From: Diaporthe sp. PMI_573
Lineage: Eukaryota > Ascomycota > Sordariomycetes > Diaporthales > Diaporthaceae
Length of the DNA: 64,000 nt
NCBI GenBank assembly: GCA_021399435.1
Contig: JAJTUP010000032.1
Location: forward strand, 186,001-250,000
Direction of reading: 5' to 3'
A program made the translations under genes and the position numbers. Under the pieces are notes generated by a model. It saw only the letters and a list, made by a program, of their open reading frames with translations, searched no databases and was not told the origin of the DNA. Within the stretch, counting starts at the first letter, position 1. Every line of letters begins with the position of its first letter. This document shows positions 12,471 to 25,300 of this stretch, piece by piece.

Positions 12471-15400
12471 CTAGGGGATGTCGAAAAGTGGCTTGAGCTT
12501 CTTAATAAGCAGCCACTCATCGTTGGAGACGTCCTTGCGGTAGAACTCCTTCAGGCAGTCGATGGATGCACGTGAGATGGTACTGTACAGTGTATCCGAC
12601 TCCTCAAGCTGTCGCCCGTATGTTGGCTGGTGCCCGCCCATCTCGATCTTGACTGCCACCGAGGGCTGGCCCTTCTTGCAGACTGGGATTTGCTTGTGCT
12701 CTCGCTCGATGGATGTTCTGTTGTACGTGTTAGTGGTGTCTGGGTGATGATTATTGCCTCGGCGGGACAACGTGATCGTCGAGGTCGAGTCAGGGATTAG
12801 AAAAGAATCGGGGGAACTTACACTCTGCCCATGGCAATGATCTCCTTCACACCCGTCGTAGCGTTATGTTTCACGGCCGAGATGGGCGTGTTGACCTTCA
12901 GCTGGCCTTCCACCACATCGACACCAACGACGATAGGGCCCGTCTTGTTGAAGACTGCCACCGGCTTGAGCACACATGGGAAGACTGCCAGCATCTTGGA
13001 GTCCTCCTTCTTCTTCTCGAGCAGGTCGTCCATGTGCTTGGTGAACTGGTCAAAGAGGTGGTAGATGATGTCGGCCGTGAAGATCTTGACGCCGTTCTCG
13101 TCGGCGTACGACTGGGCGTCCTTCTCAACCTTGACGTCGAAGCAGAGCATGACGGCGTGGTCGGGCGACTTCTCCAGCATGACACCGCACTGCATAATGT
13201 CTCGCTTGGAGACCGGGCCAATACCAACGTTGGCGACGGGGATCTTGCAGTCCTTGAGGAAGTCCAGCAGGGCCTCGAGGGAACCCAGCGTGGAAGCCTG
13301 CACGGACACACCGCGGCCAGTCCTCTCGACACGGCTGAACAGAGTCTCGAGATCGCTCTCGAGCTCGTCCTCAATGTCATCCTCGTCATCGTCGGGGCCT
13401 GCGACCAGCAGACGGGAACCAGCGATGGCCTTCTCCAGCCCTGGTGCGACAATCTTGACACCAAGCGCTGCCTTGACTTCCTTGTTGTGCACGTATTGTG
13501 ACTTGAGACGGAGCTCCTTGAGCTTCTCTGGCGTAAGCAGGGCTCGCACGTTCGTCTTGATAACGCCCTCCGTGCCACACAACAGGATCCTGTCGCCTTC
13601 CCGCATAATACCGTTGGAAAGGATAACATCGATGGTCATGCCGAAACCCTCGATCTGCTTCACCTCCAGGACGGTGGCTTGCACCTCGGACAGGTACATG
13701 AGCGAGCCCACCATCCTCTCCTGTGTGAGCTGCAGAATCAGCTTGAGCATGTCGGGGATACCCTCGCCGGTGTGGGCAGACGTGGGAATAAGCGAGACGA
13801 ATTTGGACATCTGCTTGTTCTCGTAGAAGAGCTCGGTGTTGAAGCCTTGCTCGGCGAAGGCAACCTTGGTCTGGTCCAGGCGGTTCTTGAACTCGTTTTG
13901 CACAGCCTTGCCCTGGAGGTTCAGACTCTCCTGGAAGCCGTTATTGTCAATCTTCTTCCAGCCGTACAGACGATCGATCTTGTTGAGGGCGACCACGAAC
14001 GGTGTCTTCCTCTCACGCAGCATGCGCATGGACTCGAGAGTCTGAGGCTCAAGACCGTGCATGATGTCGACAACCAAGATGGCAATGTTGCAAAGGGAGG
14101 AACCTCTTGAACGCAGGTTGGAGAAGGACTCGTGACCGGGTGTGTCGATGACCAGCAGACCAGGCACCTTGAACTCGAACTTGCCGTCCTGGTTGACGAC
14201 CTGGGTCTTCTGCTTGATGGCCTCGACTGGGAAGTAGGTAGCACCAATCTGCTGAGTGATACCACCTGCTTCGCCTTCCTGGACGTTGGTCTGACGGATC
14301 TTGTCGAGCAGCTTGGTCTTTCCGGTATCGACGTGTCCCAGAATACAGCAAATGGGCGACCGGAGGTTGTCTTTTGATCGGGCAGCCAGGGCGGCCTGGT
14401 GGGCCTTCTCACGTCTTGCGAGGGCCTCCCTCCTCCTCTGCGCCTCCTGGTCAGCTGCTTCATCATCCGACGAAGACTCTTCTTCGGAGGATTCGTCCTC
14501 TTCGGCTTGTTGTTCCTTTGGTCTTGAAGGGAGCGACTTCTCTTCTGCCTCTGCCTTGTCGGCCTTGTCGGCCTCCTCGTCCGAGTCCGCGTCCCAGCTC
14601 TCCTTGGGTTCCTCGTCGGATGCCGCCGCGGCCTCCCAGTCCTCCTCGATCTCCTCTTCCCTCGCCGCAGCTGCTTTTGCGGCGGCCTCGGCCTCGGCCT
14701 TCTCCCGGGCAATGCGCTTATCTTCCTCCTTCTTCTTGAGAGCCTCCTCGGCTTGTATTTTCGCCCGTTCGGCAGCCTCTGCTAGCGCTTTCTCCTCGTC
14801 GATCTGCCCGTTGGATTAGCGACTGTGATGGACCGTAGAAAACACGTAATGACGCGGGCACTCACCTTTTCTTGCTTCTTGCTCTTGCCCTTCTTCTCGA
14901 ACTTGGGCTTCTCCTTCTTGGCCGATTCGCCGTCTGCCAGGCCGCCGACCTGAATGCCAGCAGCCAGCATTTGTTGGAGCTTGCGCTCATTGCGCGCCTT
15001 CTCCTCCTTCTGGGCCTTGGTCATGTACTTGCCCTCCTTCTTGAGCTGCTCGACCTTCTCCTTCTCCCTCTGCTTCTTGCGGGCCTTCTCCTCTTCCTTG
15101 CGCTTGTTCTCCTCCTCGAGAAGGCGCTCCTCCTCTTCTATCCGGGCACGCTCTTGGGCGTCGGCCTTGGCCTTGGCCTCCTCCCGCTGGCGGAGCTCTT
15201 CTTGTTGTTTCTGAAGGAGTTGGAGGTGCTTGGGGAGCTTTTTGCCGGGCTTGCCGGTCTCCTGAGCAGGAGCGGCCGCCGCGGGCTCATCTTGCTTCTC
15301 GGCAGGTTTCGCGGTCTCGGCCTTGGCGGGTGCAGGTGCGGCCTTCTTCTTCGCCGCGGCCTATTTGTAGAGGATAAATCGTAAGCCTCGCGTTCACAGC

Positions 15401-15894
15401 GGTGCAATGGCGGTTGGTAGAAGACTTACCTGCTCCTTCTTCCGCTGCTTCTCGCGCTCCTTCTTGGCCTTCTCCTTCTCGGCCTTGGTGAGGACCCTGC
15501 CCGAGGCGTCTGTCTCGTCATCGCCGGCAGCAGGTGCTGGCTTGGCTTGTTGCTTGCCCTTCCCGCCCTTGCCCTTCTTCTCTGGCAGGGCGAACTCGTC
15601 CTCGATGTTGGCCTCGGCGGGAGCGGCCTTCTCCTCTGGTGGCGGGGCTGGTTCGGCGCCGGGAGCGTCCTCGCCCTCGAGCTCGGGGAGGCCCTTCTTC
15701 TTGCGCCTCTCCTTGTTCTTGCGCATCAGGGCCATGAGACCACCTGCTGCGGGGGCGTCGTCCTCGGCGGGGGCATCGGCACCGCCATCTTCGGGTGCTG
15801 GTGCAGCATCTCCATTTGCTGGGGCGATGGACTCGCCCAGCTCGGCCTCCCAGTCGTCCTGGGCCTTCTTGTTTCCCTTCTTCTTGGGCGCCAT
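12471..15894 (-). CDS. eukaryotic translation initiation factor 5B (eIF5B)
   Basis: Four exons on the minus strand: 15894-15430, 15360-14866, 14803-12822 and 12717-12471. They join to about 1062 aa (yeast Fun12 is about 1000 aa). The first ~450 residues are low-complexity and Lys/Glu/Ala-rich with long charged helices, typical of eIF5B N-termini. The G domain begins near residue 475 with [15 protein letters not shown] (G1), then GGITQQIGA (switch I), DTPGHE (G3) and NKIDR (G4). Domains II-IV follow. The last splice restores [11 protein letters not shown], a conserved eIF5B segment near the C-terminus. eIF5B is the ribosome-dependent GTPase that joins 40S and 60S subunits. The start follows from the [11 protein letters not shown]-terminus. 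Minisatellite blocks flank the gene on both sides. Confidence 0.97.
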
Positions 15895-16674
15895 TTTGGA
15901 AGAGAGTGTAGGGTTACTGTTGTGGGAGGGACGAGTGGTTGTCGTCGTGGATGGGCCAGCCTGGGAACAATAAATGGCTGAGAGGCAGCAGACAAAAGTT
16001 GCTTGTATTCGGCAAGTGTGGGGTAATATTTTTGCAAGGGTTGCAGCAGCTCCAAGCTTGTGGCAAGAGCGGTCCTCTCCTCTTGCCTCCAGTGTGCAGT
16101 TACCTGCTTGTTAAACTGCCCAAGGCAACCACGACCCTCGGAATTAACAAAATTGACTGCAATATTCCCTTCTACCCTCTTATAATGATACTCTCCCACC
16201 CTCTTATAATGATACTCTCCCACCCTCTTATAGGATACCCTCATACCCTCTTATAAGATACCCTCCAATCCTGTTACAAGACAACCTCCCATGGAATAGC
16301 CTCCCTTGGGAAAACCTCCTGTGGGAAGCCCTTCCGTGGAACAATTTCCTACAGGATACATACAGAAGGCAAGCAAGCCACAGGGGTTCCTCAACAGGGA
16401 TATTTTGGCACAACCGCTTATGGCTAGCATGGCCTGTATGGGTTGTTGCCTTCCTTCAAGATAACCTCACAAGCCATTGCACCCGGCCCTCAAGTGCCAG
16501 CCTGTATTATCTCAACTGCTCTACACATGCATAGACCAAAAGAACTGCCAGAGAATCATGTGCATCATAATTCTGTCACCCAGGGTCTATCATGGCCAGG
16601 ATCACAGTCTACTCAAGCCAGAAATCCCACCCTGATCCAAGGATGATTCTCTCACAGTTACCCCCGGACTTTAT
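15895..16674. other. intergenic upstream of eIF5B
   Basis: This carries the eIF5B promoter and a second minisatellite region. No gene is visible. Confidence 0.5.
16170..16360. repeat. minisatellite, right block (24-bp then 15-bp units)
   Basis: This starts with near-identical 24-bp copies containing CCCTCTTATAATGATACTCT (about 16175-16222), then shortened copies. From 16286 it becomes 15-bp units: CTCCCATGGAATAGC, CTCCCTTGGGAAAAC, CTCCTGTGGGAAGCC, CTTCCGTGGAACAAT and TTCCTACAGGATACA. The 15-bp units match the consensus and strand of the block at 12206-12348. Confidence 0.8.
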
Positions 16675-19493
16675 CTATCTCCTCCCATGATGGCTCGAAG
16701 ACGCCGCCTCATCATCCCCCAGGTCCCCCTCATCCTCAAACGGGACCCTCACAAACACCTGGCTCCCCAGCGGACTCCTCCCCCTCTGCCTCCCCCCACC
16801 GCCAGCAGGAGGCACCATCAGGCTCTTCTCCCTGCCAGCGTCTCGCAGGCCCTCCGCGGACCTCTCGTTGACAGGCGTGCCCGGCAGCGTCTCCGCGTAT
16901 CCCGTCTCCGCGTCCGCCGCGGCGCTGGCGTTGGGGAACTCGTATACGCGTTGGTGACGGGCGGACGGTCCAGCCTGCGACGACTGCACCTGCGACAGCC
17001 TCTTAGCCTGCCGCGCGTGCGCCATCTCGTACTTGCGCCTGTCCTCCTCGTTCATGAAGACTAGGTCGTCGTCATCGCTGCTATTCTCCGCGTTCTTCTT
17101 GCCTTTCTGCTCGGGCGGTGGGGTTGTCTCACGGGGCGTGTACATCGCCGAGAATAAGTTCGAACGGAGACCGTCCACGTACGAGGGGCCCGGGGCGCCG
17201 CTGCTGCCGAGGGTGCCCTTCCCCTTTGCCATCGTCATACCAGTGCTGTTCGACACGGTGGAGCTCTCCATGGACGACCCACGCATCTCGATGTCGTCGG
17301 GCCTACTGGCCTTCACAGTACCACGAGCGGTAGTGGCAGGGGCTCTCTTCCTCCTCTTGGGCCTGGCGTCCCCACGGCCGACGGAGGAGAACTCGGTGCT
17401 CCCGCTCGACTCCGTCCCGTGGTCCGGGTACCGATAGACCCCGCCCTCGGTCCTCAGCGGCGCGGCGAACAGGCCCTCCACCTGCGGCGGCGGCTGCAGC
17501 ACGCTCCTCTGGCGGCCGAGGCCGTCCCCTCTCCTTGCCGATGCCCTCCTGCGCCTTCTCTGGCCGGCAACATGCGTCTCCTCCTCGTCGCCTTCTTCGT
17601 TCTCCCGTTGATGTTGTTGCTGCTGTTGTCGCTGCTCCATGATGGCGGGGATGAACGTCTCGGGCTTGATGTTGAGGTCGTCGCCCGTCTGCTCCGCGTG
17701 CTCGATGGCCTCCTGCACGGTGGTGTTCTTGTCCGCGGCTGCGGCGTCAGCCCGCGGGCCTCCCCACGTGCGCTGGCCCGCTGTGAAGATGCCGTATACC
17801 ATGTAGTACCAGTTGAAGAAAGGGTTGAGGACGAACATCATCGGGTAGAGCCAGATCTTGTAGCGGCGCAGCTTGGCGCCGAAGTAGATCATCATGAGCC
17901 AGTTGAGCCCGAGCGAGACGGCGATGAAGCCAACAGGCAGGTCGGCGATGCTCTTCTCAGTCGACAGCAGCGCGAGCACCATGACGAAGAAGAGCAGCGC
18001 CGTCGTGCGGATCGTGTTCTGGCAGAAGCGGTACAGCACCAGCACGGGGTACCGCCGCCACAGCCGCCAGTCGGTCAACATGCAGGCCTCGTTGGTGATG
18101 AAGCCCAGGAACCACCGCCGCCGCTGCTTGACGAGGGACGCGTACGTCTGCACCGCCTCGGTCTTGCAGAACGCCGACGTGCACATCTGGATCTGGTACC
18201 GCCGCTTGGCGCCGATCATGAACAGGTGCGTCAGGTACCGGTCCTCGCCCAGGTGGTCCTTGGCGAAGTCGAACAGGTCCTCGCACTGCTCCGCCTTGCC
18301 CGCGAAGTAGTACTTTGCCATGCGCCGGAACGCGCTGAACCGCAGCATCGTCAGCGCCCCGGGGAGGCACGTCACCGACCCGCACCCGGACTCGACGGAC
18401 CGCTCGAACAGCTGCCCGTGGATGTACTCCATGTCCTGCAGCAGCGTGATGATGCTGTGCTTCTTGGTCGTCGACGTGATCACCCCCGTCATGGCGAGCA
18501 TGTTGCGCTGGTTGCCCGGGCTGAACTCCATGTCGTAGAGGAAGTTCTGCAGGCACATCCGGTCCAGGATGCAGTCCGAGTCGATGAAGAGGATGAAGAG
18601 GTTGTCGTTCATCTTGAGGTAGTCGGTGTAGATCCTGTCGATGAGCTTGTAGGTCGCCTTTTGGCAGTTTCGCTTGCCCCCGTGGGGAAACCGCGACACT
18701 GTGATCCGGGCATCTTTGTAGGCGACGTCGATGCTCTTGGGGTAGCTCTCGAGCGTCAGGGGCACGCCAAGCCTCTCTATCGCAGTAAGGTAGAGCTCGT
18801 CTTCCTGGTCGCCGTCGAACGACAGGAACACGTGGATACATGAGGGCGGGTAATCGCAGTCAACCACGGAGTTGATGGCAGTTATCAGGACGTCGGGCTC
18901 CTCCTTGTAGCATGGCATTACTATGACCACCTTGGGGGCGGAGTCCTCGTCCAGGAGCTGCTTGATACGCTTCGTCCGCCCGAGCTGGTGAGTGACGAGC
19001 TGATACATACAGAACAGCCACGGAACAGTCAGCAGGCCCGCAAAGGACCAGAAGGCGAACCACATGAGAAAGTCGACCATCTCCGCGGGCCAGTACCTGA
19101 CTATCTGGCTGGGTAATGGCAGGGTCACGATCATGATGGGCAGGAAGATGGCCCTAAGGGACGTCTGGTTAGCTATCCGTGAGTGAATCGCCCAGGGGTG
19201 TGGCACATACCTCAGCAGCAAGAACGCGACGGCAACCACCACTGCCAGGATATTTACGGTCCAGTGCTCAGACTTCCGGAAAACCTTCCAGAGACAGTAC
19301 AAGAATGCACCGATCCATAGGAACCACTCCAAGAGCGCAGCCAGCATGACCACGCCCACTATCGAGGTGTAGACGATCTATAGTAAGACGGTCAGTTATT
19401 GAAGCGCCTCAAAACTAGCCTGCCTCGGGGGCAGAAGAGTAAGATTATCGAACATGGTAGACCTACATCCTTGACAGCCCATGATAAAGCCAT
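16675..19493 (-). CDS. chitin synthase (glycosyltransferase family 2), possibly class VII
   Basis: Three exons: 19493-19467 (nine codons, MALSWAVKD), 19377-19211 and 19153-16675, giving about 890 aa. The small first exon is supported by an ATAG acceptor at 19378 and in-frame continuation into IVYTSIVGVVMLAALLEW. The protein has N-terminal membrane segments, a GT2 catalytic domain (VVIVMPCYKEEPDVL, SFDGDQ, DSDC, EDRYLTHL, QRRRW at about residue 420), then C-terminal membrane segments and a long low-complexity tail with poly-Gln and basic patches. QRRRW and EDR are chitin synthase signatures; the class VII assignment rests on size and the QRRRWFLGFITNEAC context and is tentative. The 57-nt intron (19154-19210, GTATGT...GCTAAC...TTAG) is stop-free and in frame, so retention would insert 19 aa after the second membrane helix. 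Function: polymerising UDP-GlcNAc into chitin at the plasma membrane. Confidence 0.88.
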
Positions 19494-22340
19494 TCTGAGA
19501 TCCGTTCCCTAGCAAGTCGATCAACCTCGAATCCCGAATGAATAGCCTTTGTTGACCCCAAGCAGCCGTTCTGGTCCAGAATTAGAGGGTTTGAGAGCGA
19601 AGAATATGCCCCAGGGGGGCGAGCTAGGCTCGGAGGACAATCTCTTCGCTCATGCAATGCCAGGCATGTCTCTTAAAACGCCTGGCGCCGAAACCTGTGC
19701 CCGCCTGTCGGTGTGGTGCAGGTGAGAAATGCGTCACCGCCGGGTACTTGCAGCACTTGTGAAAGCGCTGCTCGGTGTCGTTCGGGATGGGTTACCTTGT
19801 GTGATCTGCTCCAAGCCAGGTCCAACAGACTGTGTAATCGAAAACTCGAATATCCTGCCTCCTCCTCCCACGATGCGCTGTATTCAATGCCCAGGAAAAC
19901 CCGGAAAACAAAGTATTTCTGAAATGCGGAAAGTGCCGAAATTTCCCAGACGGGATTCTTCAGTCCAGTGAGATTTGGGAAATCTCAAAAGAGAAGAAAA
20001 AGGAAGTATAGGTCTGTTTGTACCTGAGCGGATAGACGCAGTCGGACACCGAAGTTTGTACCTCAGGACATAGGAACCTCGCAGCTCGTATAAAAGGGCT
20101 CCCTCTTCCGCGACGAACGGAAACTGGTACGGCACCTGCTTTTTGCAAGCAGATCTCCCGCCCCTCCACCAATAGCTCCCTGGTGTCGAACAGAGGGACC
20201 CAAACGACTGGATGGGAGAGGGCCGCAGGCCGGCCCGTTACCTGCCACCGCCACGCGCGTGTTGGTACAGCAGGGCTTGCGGAGGGCGGGCCAACCTCGC
20301 TCAGAGGTTTGAGACACAAGCAGAGACAGGTACGTAGGTAGGTGGGTGCTGTCGAATTTGCCTCGATGCACCGCAGATCATGTAAACCTGCGTGTTTCGG
20401 ATAGAGCCGGTAGCCGATCTGCTTTGCGGGTCAGTTGATTATTCTTTTGTTTGATGGCCAGTTCACTAACCGTAAGGTCCAAGGCCTGAGGATCTCAACT
20501 TCGAAAATGCCGTGGACTATGACCTGCGATATTTCCAGAGGCCGCAGTTGTATCAGCACATGGCACTGGATCTTTGCATGTGGTGAGTCTGGCTTGCTTT
20601 AGAAATGTGAGTGAGCGATCGAGACCAAGCAGGTAGAAATTAGACAGAAACCAGAGATCAGTTGCCTGACCAGGTGAAAGCGGAAGAAGTACGAGGGACA
20701 GAACGGAGATCATCGCCAGCCCTGGGACAAAAAGCAGCGAGTGACGGAAGCCTAGTGAGTGAATGAGAGCCACCCAGCAAAGAATGACCTTTCACCTCAC
20801 CTGAAGGTGGCAGTCGAACATGAATGACCCATAGTGAAGGCCGTCGACAAACGGTAGCCAATGCAGGTGACTTCGTCTGTTGCCAGCCATGGTGGTGATG
20901 GCAGATACAAGGGTGAGGATGTCACATTGCAAAGAACATGGTCTCAAACCATAGGTTGTAGTGTCGGATTAATCGAGGGGACGACCCTGCACGTCACCAA
21001 TATCGTGTGGGGGTGGGATCGCAAAGTCTGGTGTTGGTGCAAGGAAGACAGAGGTTCGTCCGGACGTAGAGGGGAGGGAGCTAATGTCCCGAGACTGATG
21101 GCTCCCCAGATCAACCCACAGCGTTCCAATCCACTACAGACCTAGATCACCCCACACGATCTGGGAAGACTCCCCTGTCAATCAATCATGAGCCTCAACG
21201 TAGTAGCAAAAGCACAGGCAATGTGACCCCAGCCGCATGAAAACCAGTCCAAGAGAGGGTGGGGGCGAGGGAGCTGCATGTAGGCCAAGCCTTTCACACA
21301 TAAACCTTATGTCTAAGTTACAGAACATGGCTTTCCGCTGAAAGCTCCACGATCGGTTCGGCATACGGTGCCCGGCCGAGCATGGAAACAAAGGTGTTGG
21401 GCAGGTGGTGGTTGAGAGTGGCATTGGGTAGGGTCTGTGTTGTGGCAGAAAGCAGACCAGCACCATGCTTGAGTGGCTTCACGCGCAGACTGTGCAGACA
21501 GACATCACATTGTCCCACAGGATCTATCACAAACGGATTTCAAGACACCAAAAAGATTGACCGACTACTCTCCCGCTATTGCCGCAGACTTGTTTCTCTG
21601 AGCGAAGGCCTCGTGTGTGTGGCTGAACTTCTCCATATGCTCCTTGGACTCGTCGGACTACAGGGACGTAGATGACGAACATCAGGAAGGTACCAGCCAG
21701 CTCCACTTCCCTCTCTCCTTAATGAGTGTTGAGCACATGTCGCAATCTGATAATCGCAATGCGCGTGTCGCTTGCCAAGATCGCAAGCTGTAGGCGTGAC
21801 CTTCGTTGCAAATGGTCGGGTAGACTGTAGGTTGTCTTTTGCCTCCCAAGACCAGCCAATGCCAAAACCTTCCGTTGGAGGTCCTTGTCATAAACTCCTC
21901 TTCCAGGCGTCTTCACCGACATGGCACAGTTAACTCGCCACTCCTCTCGCTTCCTCTCGACTCACATCTCAAACTTTTCACCAACTTCAAGCTTCGACAC
22001 AGCAATAGGAAAATCTCCCTTTTTTGCATAGGTACGAACTGAGATGCATTGGCATGTTCTTTCAAGTTCGAAGTCGCTCTCTCGGAAGGGCTGACGCCTC
22101 TCCTGAATTGCTGACCTCGCCAGGCATGGATCAAGGCCTGGACGGGGCCATCTGAGCTGATGGTGGCGTGTGATGCACAGCTGCTGGTGAAGGCTTGCGC
22201 GTTCAATTAAAATGGGACATTTGCTAAGCCGGCTCGAAATCCATGTTATCAAGTCCTGTAAGAAATGCCGTGCAACGGCCTTGTCAGTAAAATGATCGCT
22301 GGGGGGTTTGAATGACTGCTGGGGTCGGCAACAAGGAGCT
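19494..22340. other. 2.8 kb gene-poor interval
   Basis: This separates the 5' end of the chitin synthase from the 3' end of UPF2. Only short unconvincing frames occur on either strand. A TATAAAA motif lies near 20090. I recognise no tRNA, rRNA, repeat or transposon. It may be a long promoter, an untranslated leader or an unrecognised ncRNA. Confidence 0.4.
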
Positions 22341-25300
22341 TCATCTCATCCGATATGTCTGTTTGCGCCGATGGCGACGAAAAGGCCGAGAATGCGGAAT
22401 TGCCACAGCGAAATCTTCCACGGTGTCATGGGTTTCGGCAATCTCATTCGCAGGCCCCAGATCGGATTTCGACAGACATTCCAGCTGTTGCCGTCTCTCA
22501 ACGCGCCCAGGGACGTCGTCGAGCTGCTCAACACGTGCGAAATTCCCATACCACTCAAAGTCCTCGAATTGGAGCTTCTTGACTCGCTGTCCTGGGTTCT
22601 TGTTGTTGGCCTTGTCGTAGCGATGGTTGTGGTGATGGGTGATTGGCCTGCTGTCTGAACCTAGTGGGGAAAAGGATTAGGTCTTGTACTGGCTAGGCAC
22701 TTGTTAGACGAGACTCACCCTCTTCACCATCGTTCTCTCGAAGGTCATAGTTGAGCACGAGATTCTTGATGCGCTGCTGTTCCTCCCGCTCCGCCTGTTG
22801 CTGGCTTCTCATAGCAACCGCAAAGTGGGAGTCGGTAGGCAGTTCCAGCGTTCGAGTCTGGACACTATTAGCTCTGATTCGCGTTTCATGATGGGAGAAC
22901 TGACCTGTTGCTTGTTTCCCTTCTTGGTGAGTACCGAAAAGGCCATTTTTGGAGCCGGGGCCGGGGCCTCGGAGTCGCCATCGCCTTGATCGTTGGTAGC
23001 TGTGGCCTCACGCGGCCTCGATCGGACCGGAAGTGCGACATCGAACACAGGGCGTCGGTCAAGCTTCCTGGATTCCAGACTCTCGGACATCATCTTCGCG
23101 AACTCTCGCTCGAAATCGGCATCTTCCTCGGGGTCGATCTCTTCTTCCTGCCGAGTTACGATGATAGCCTCGTCGACAGATTCCTCAGAAGTTGTCCGCC
23201 CGTCCTCGTCCTGTTTGGCAAGAGTCTTGGTCAGTGCGTATCTAGCTTAGAATCGTGGAAACAAACGCACATCATCGTCTTCGTCTTCATCTTCATCGTC
23301 AGACGCTGCAACCTCATCGTCGTCAACCTCAGCATCGTCATCGTCATCCACATCTGCCATGTCGTCTTCTGTCGATGAGCCGCTAGCGTCATCATACTGG
23401 TCTTGAAGCTCTGGTCCATCAAGTCCAGCGGCCTTCCGATCCTGTGCAAGAACCAGCTGGAATGCCTTACTGGCCTCCTCCAGGTTTGAGGCCAGCTTCC
23501 ACTGCGGTCTGGTGCCAGCGTAGATGTCATGAACTAGAAACTCAATATCCATAGGCAGAGGATTCTTGGTGAAGATGTAATACTGAATGTAGTTTAGTCA
23601 ACTGCTTGCTCGATCAAGCGGGGGAAACATACCTGAAGAAAGGAGAGGAAGTAGTCAAGCTTCTTGCCTGCAGGACCCTTATTAAAGTAGACACCCGAAG
23701 CCTCGAGAATGAAGTAGATGAGACGAATGCGGAAAAAGTCGTCAGGCATATCGAATGGGTTCAGCCGCCCGGGAACCGGTGGACCGCCGTGGCCAAAGGT
23801 CATGATCTTGTACATAACATCGAAGACAACGGCGTGTTCGACCAGGCGGTAATTGTAGATCTCAGCCAGGTACTTGACCTCCGCGATGCGACGCTGGTTG
23901 TTCTTGAAGTCGTTTTGCTCCAGGCCAGCGTTGATAGACTCGACAACGTTGTCGACCACCTTCACGACGAACTCTGTGCGGTACCTGTAGAGATGCGCTA
24001 GCAGCGAGGCGAGGAGGTGAATTGCACCATACTTGACCTTTCCAGGCTTGGAGAAAACCTTTTCGAGAGCCTGCCGGACCTGCACGGATTTGTTAGAGCG
24101 AACCTCCTGCAGCTGGTGATACCTGACACTTACTTCTGCTTCTTCCCAGTGCATCCTGCGGATTTGCCTCGCAATCTTATCGAGAGTCCGCTTCGACAGG
24201 TCCACGTAGATCAGCTTTCTGACGAACAGCTCAAGAGGAGTTCGTTCCTTTTGCTGGATGGCAGGTCTCTCGGGTGGATCGACGTAGTAGATGGCGTTCT
24301 CGATCAGCATCCGCTCGTTGGGTCCAATGTGCTGCACGGATTTCTTGCGCTGCAAGGTCTCCAAGAAGGAGGTCATGCGAGGCGAGGTTTCCGGGTTCCG
24401 CAGCAGGTATCGACCGCAGTTCTCAAGGAGATCGCAAATGATCTGAATATTCATCTTGGAAAAGTCGTCCAGGCAGACCTTGAGACAGTGGAAGACGGTG
24501 TGCTCTGGGACAATGCCGAACTTGGTCAACTCAGCCAGGTACCGGATGTTGCCAATCCGGACTTGGGCCAAGAACTCCTTGCTCTTGCGGGCCTGTAGAC
24601 TGCGGAACTCCGCATCCAAGTATTCGATCACACCTTTGGGGATATCCGGCATGTAGCGACCCAATGTGGCAACGAGTCTGGCCCAGCACGGGAGAAGATC
24701 GCCGCGATTCTTGGGAACATCCGTAAGAGCCTTGACCAAGCGGTTGCGCGAAGCCTTGGAATTGAGGAAGCAAAAGTCGATGGCAGTCTGGTCAATTGTC
24801 TCCTTGGTCGTGAGATCCGGCAGACGCAAGATAATGGCATCGACCTGAGCCCCGATGGTCTTGTTGGCGATAGCAGTCGTCTGGTCGTCCAAGGAGGTAT
24901 CGGTTGACTTCGGTGCGTCACCGTTCTCAGCAGAATCAACCTTCTTACCCACTTGGTCGTCGCCTTCGGGCTTCTTCTTCTTGGCGTCCTCCAGAAGGAT
25001 CCCAGGAACCTTTCCCTTGAGATCTGCTAGGTTTTCGTAGAAACGGCGCTCATCCTCATCCTGCCAGATGCCTGCTCCGTCTCCCTGTCCACGCAGGTAC
25101 TCGCCCGCCTTCACAATGCCGATGCCTCCGTTCGCCAACGAGTTCGAAGCCTCGTGGTCTTTCAGATCCGGCATTTCTAGCCCTAGGGTGTCGGCGAGGA
25201 TTTGAGCGTTGGCGACCAGACGTTCCTGGGCCTTGAGTTGCTTGTCGAAATTCGCCTGTCGATCTTCGAACACCTCTCCTGACTTGACGTATGCCTCGGC

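Noticed and set aside
17419..18843. 474-aa open frame on the plus strand
   Set aside because: Antisense shadow of the chitin synthase; Arg/His/Val-rich with no recognisable domain.
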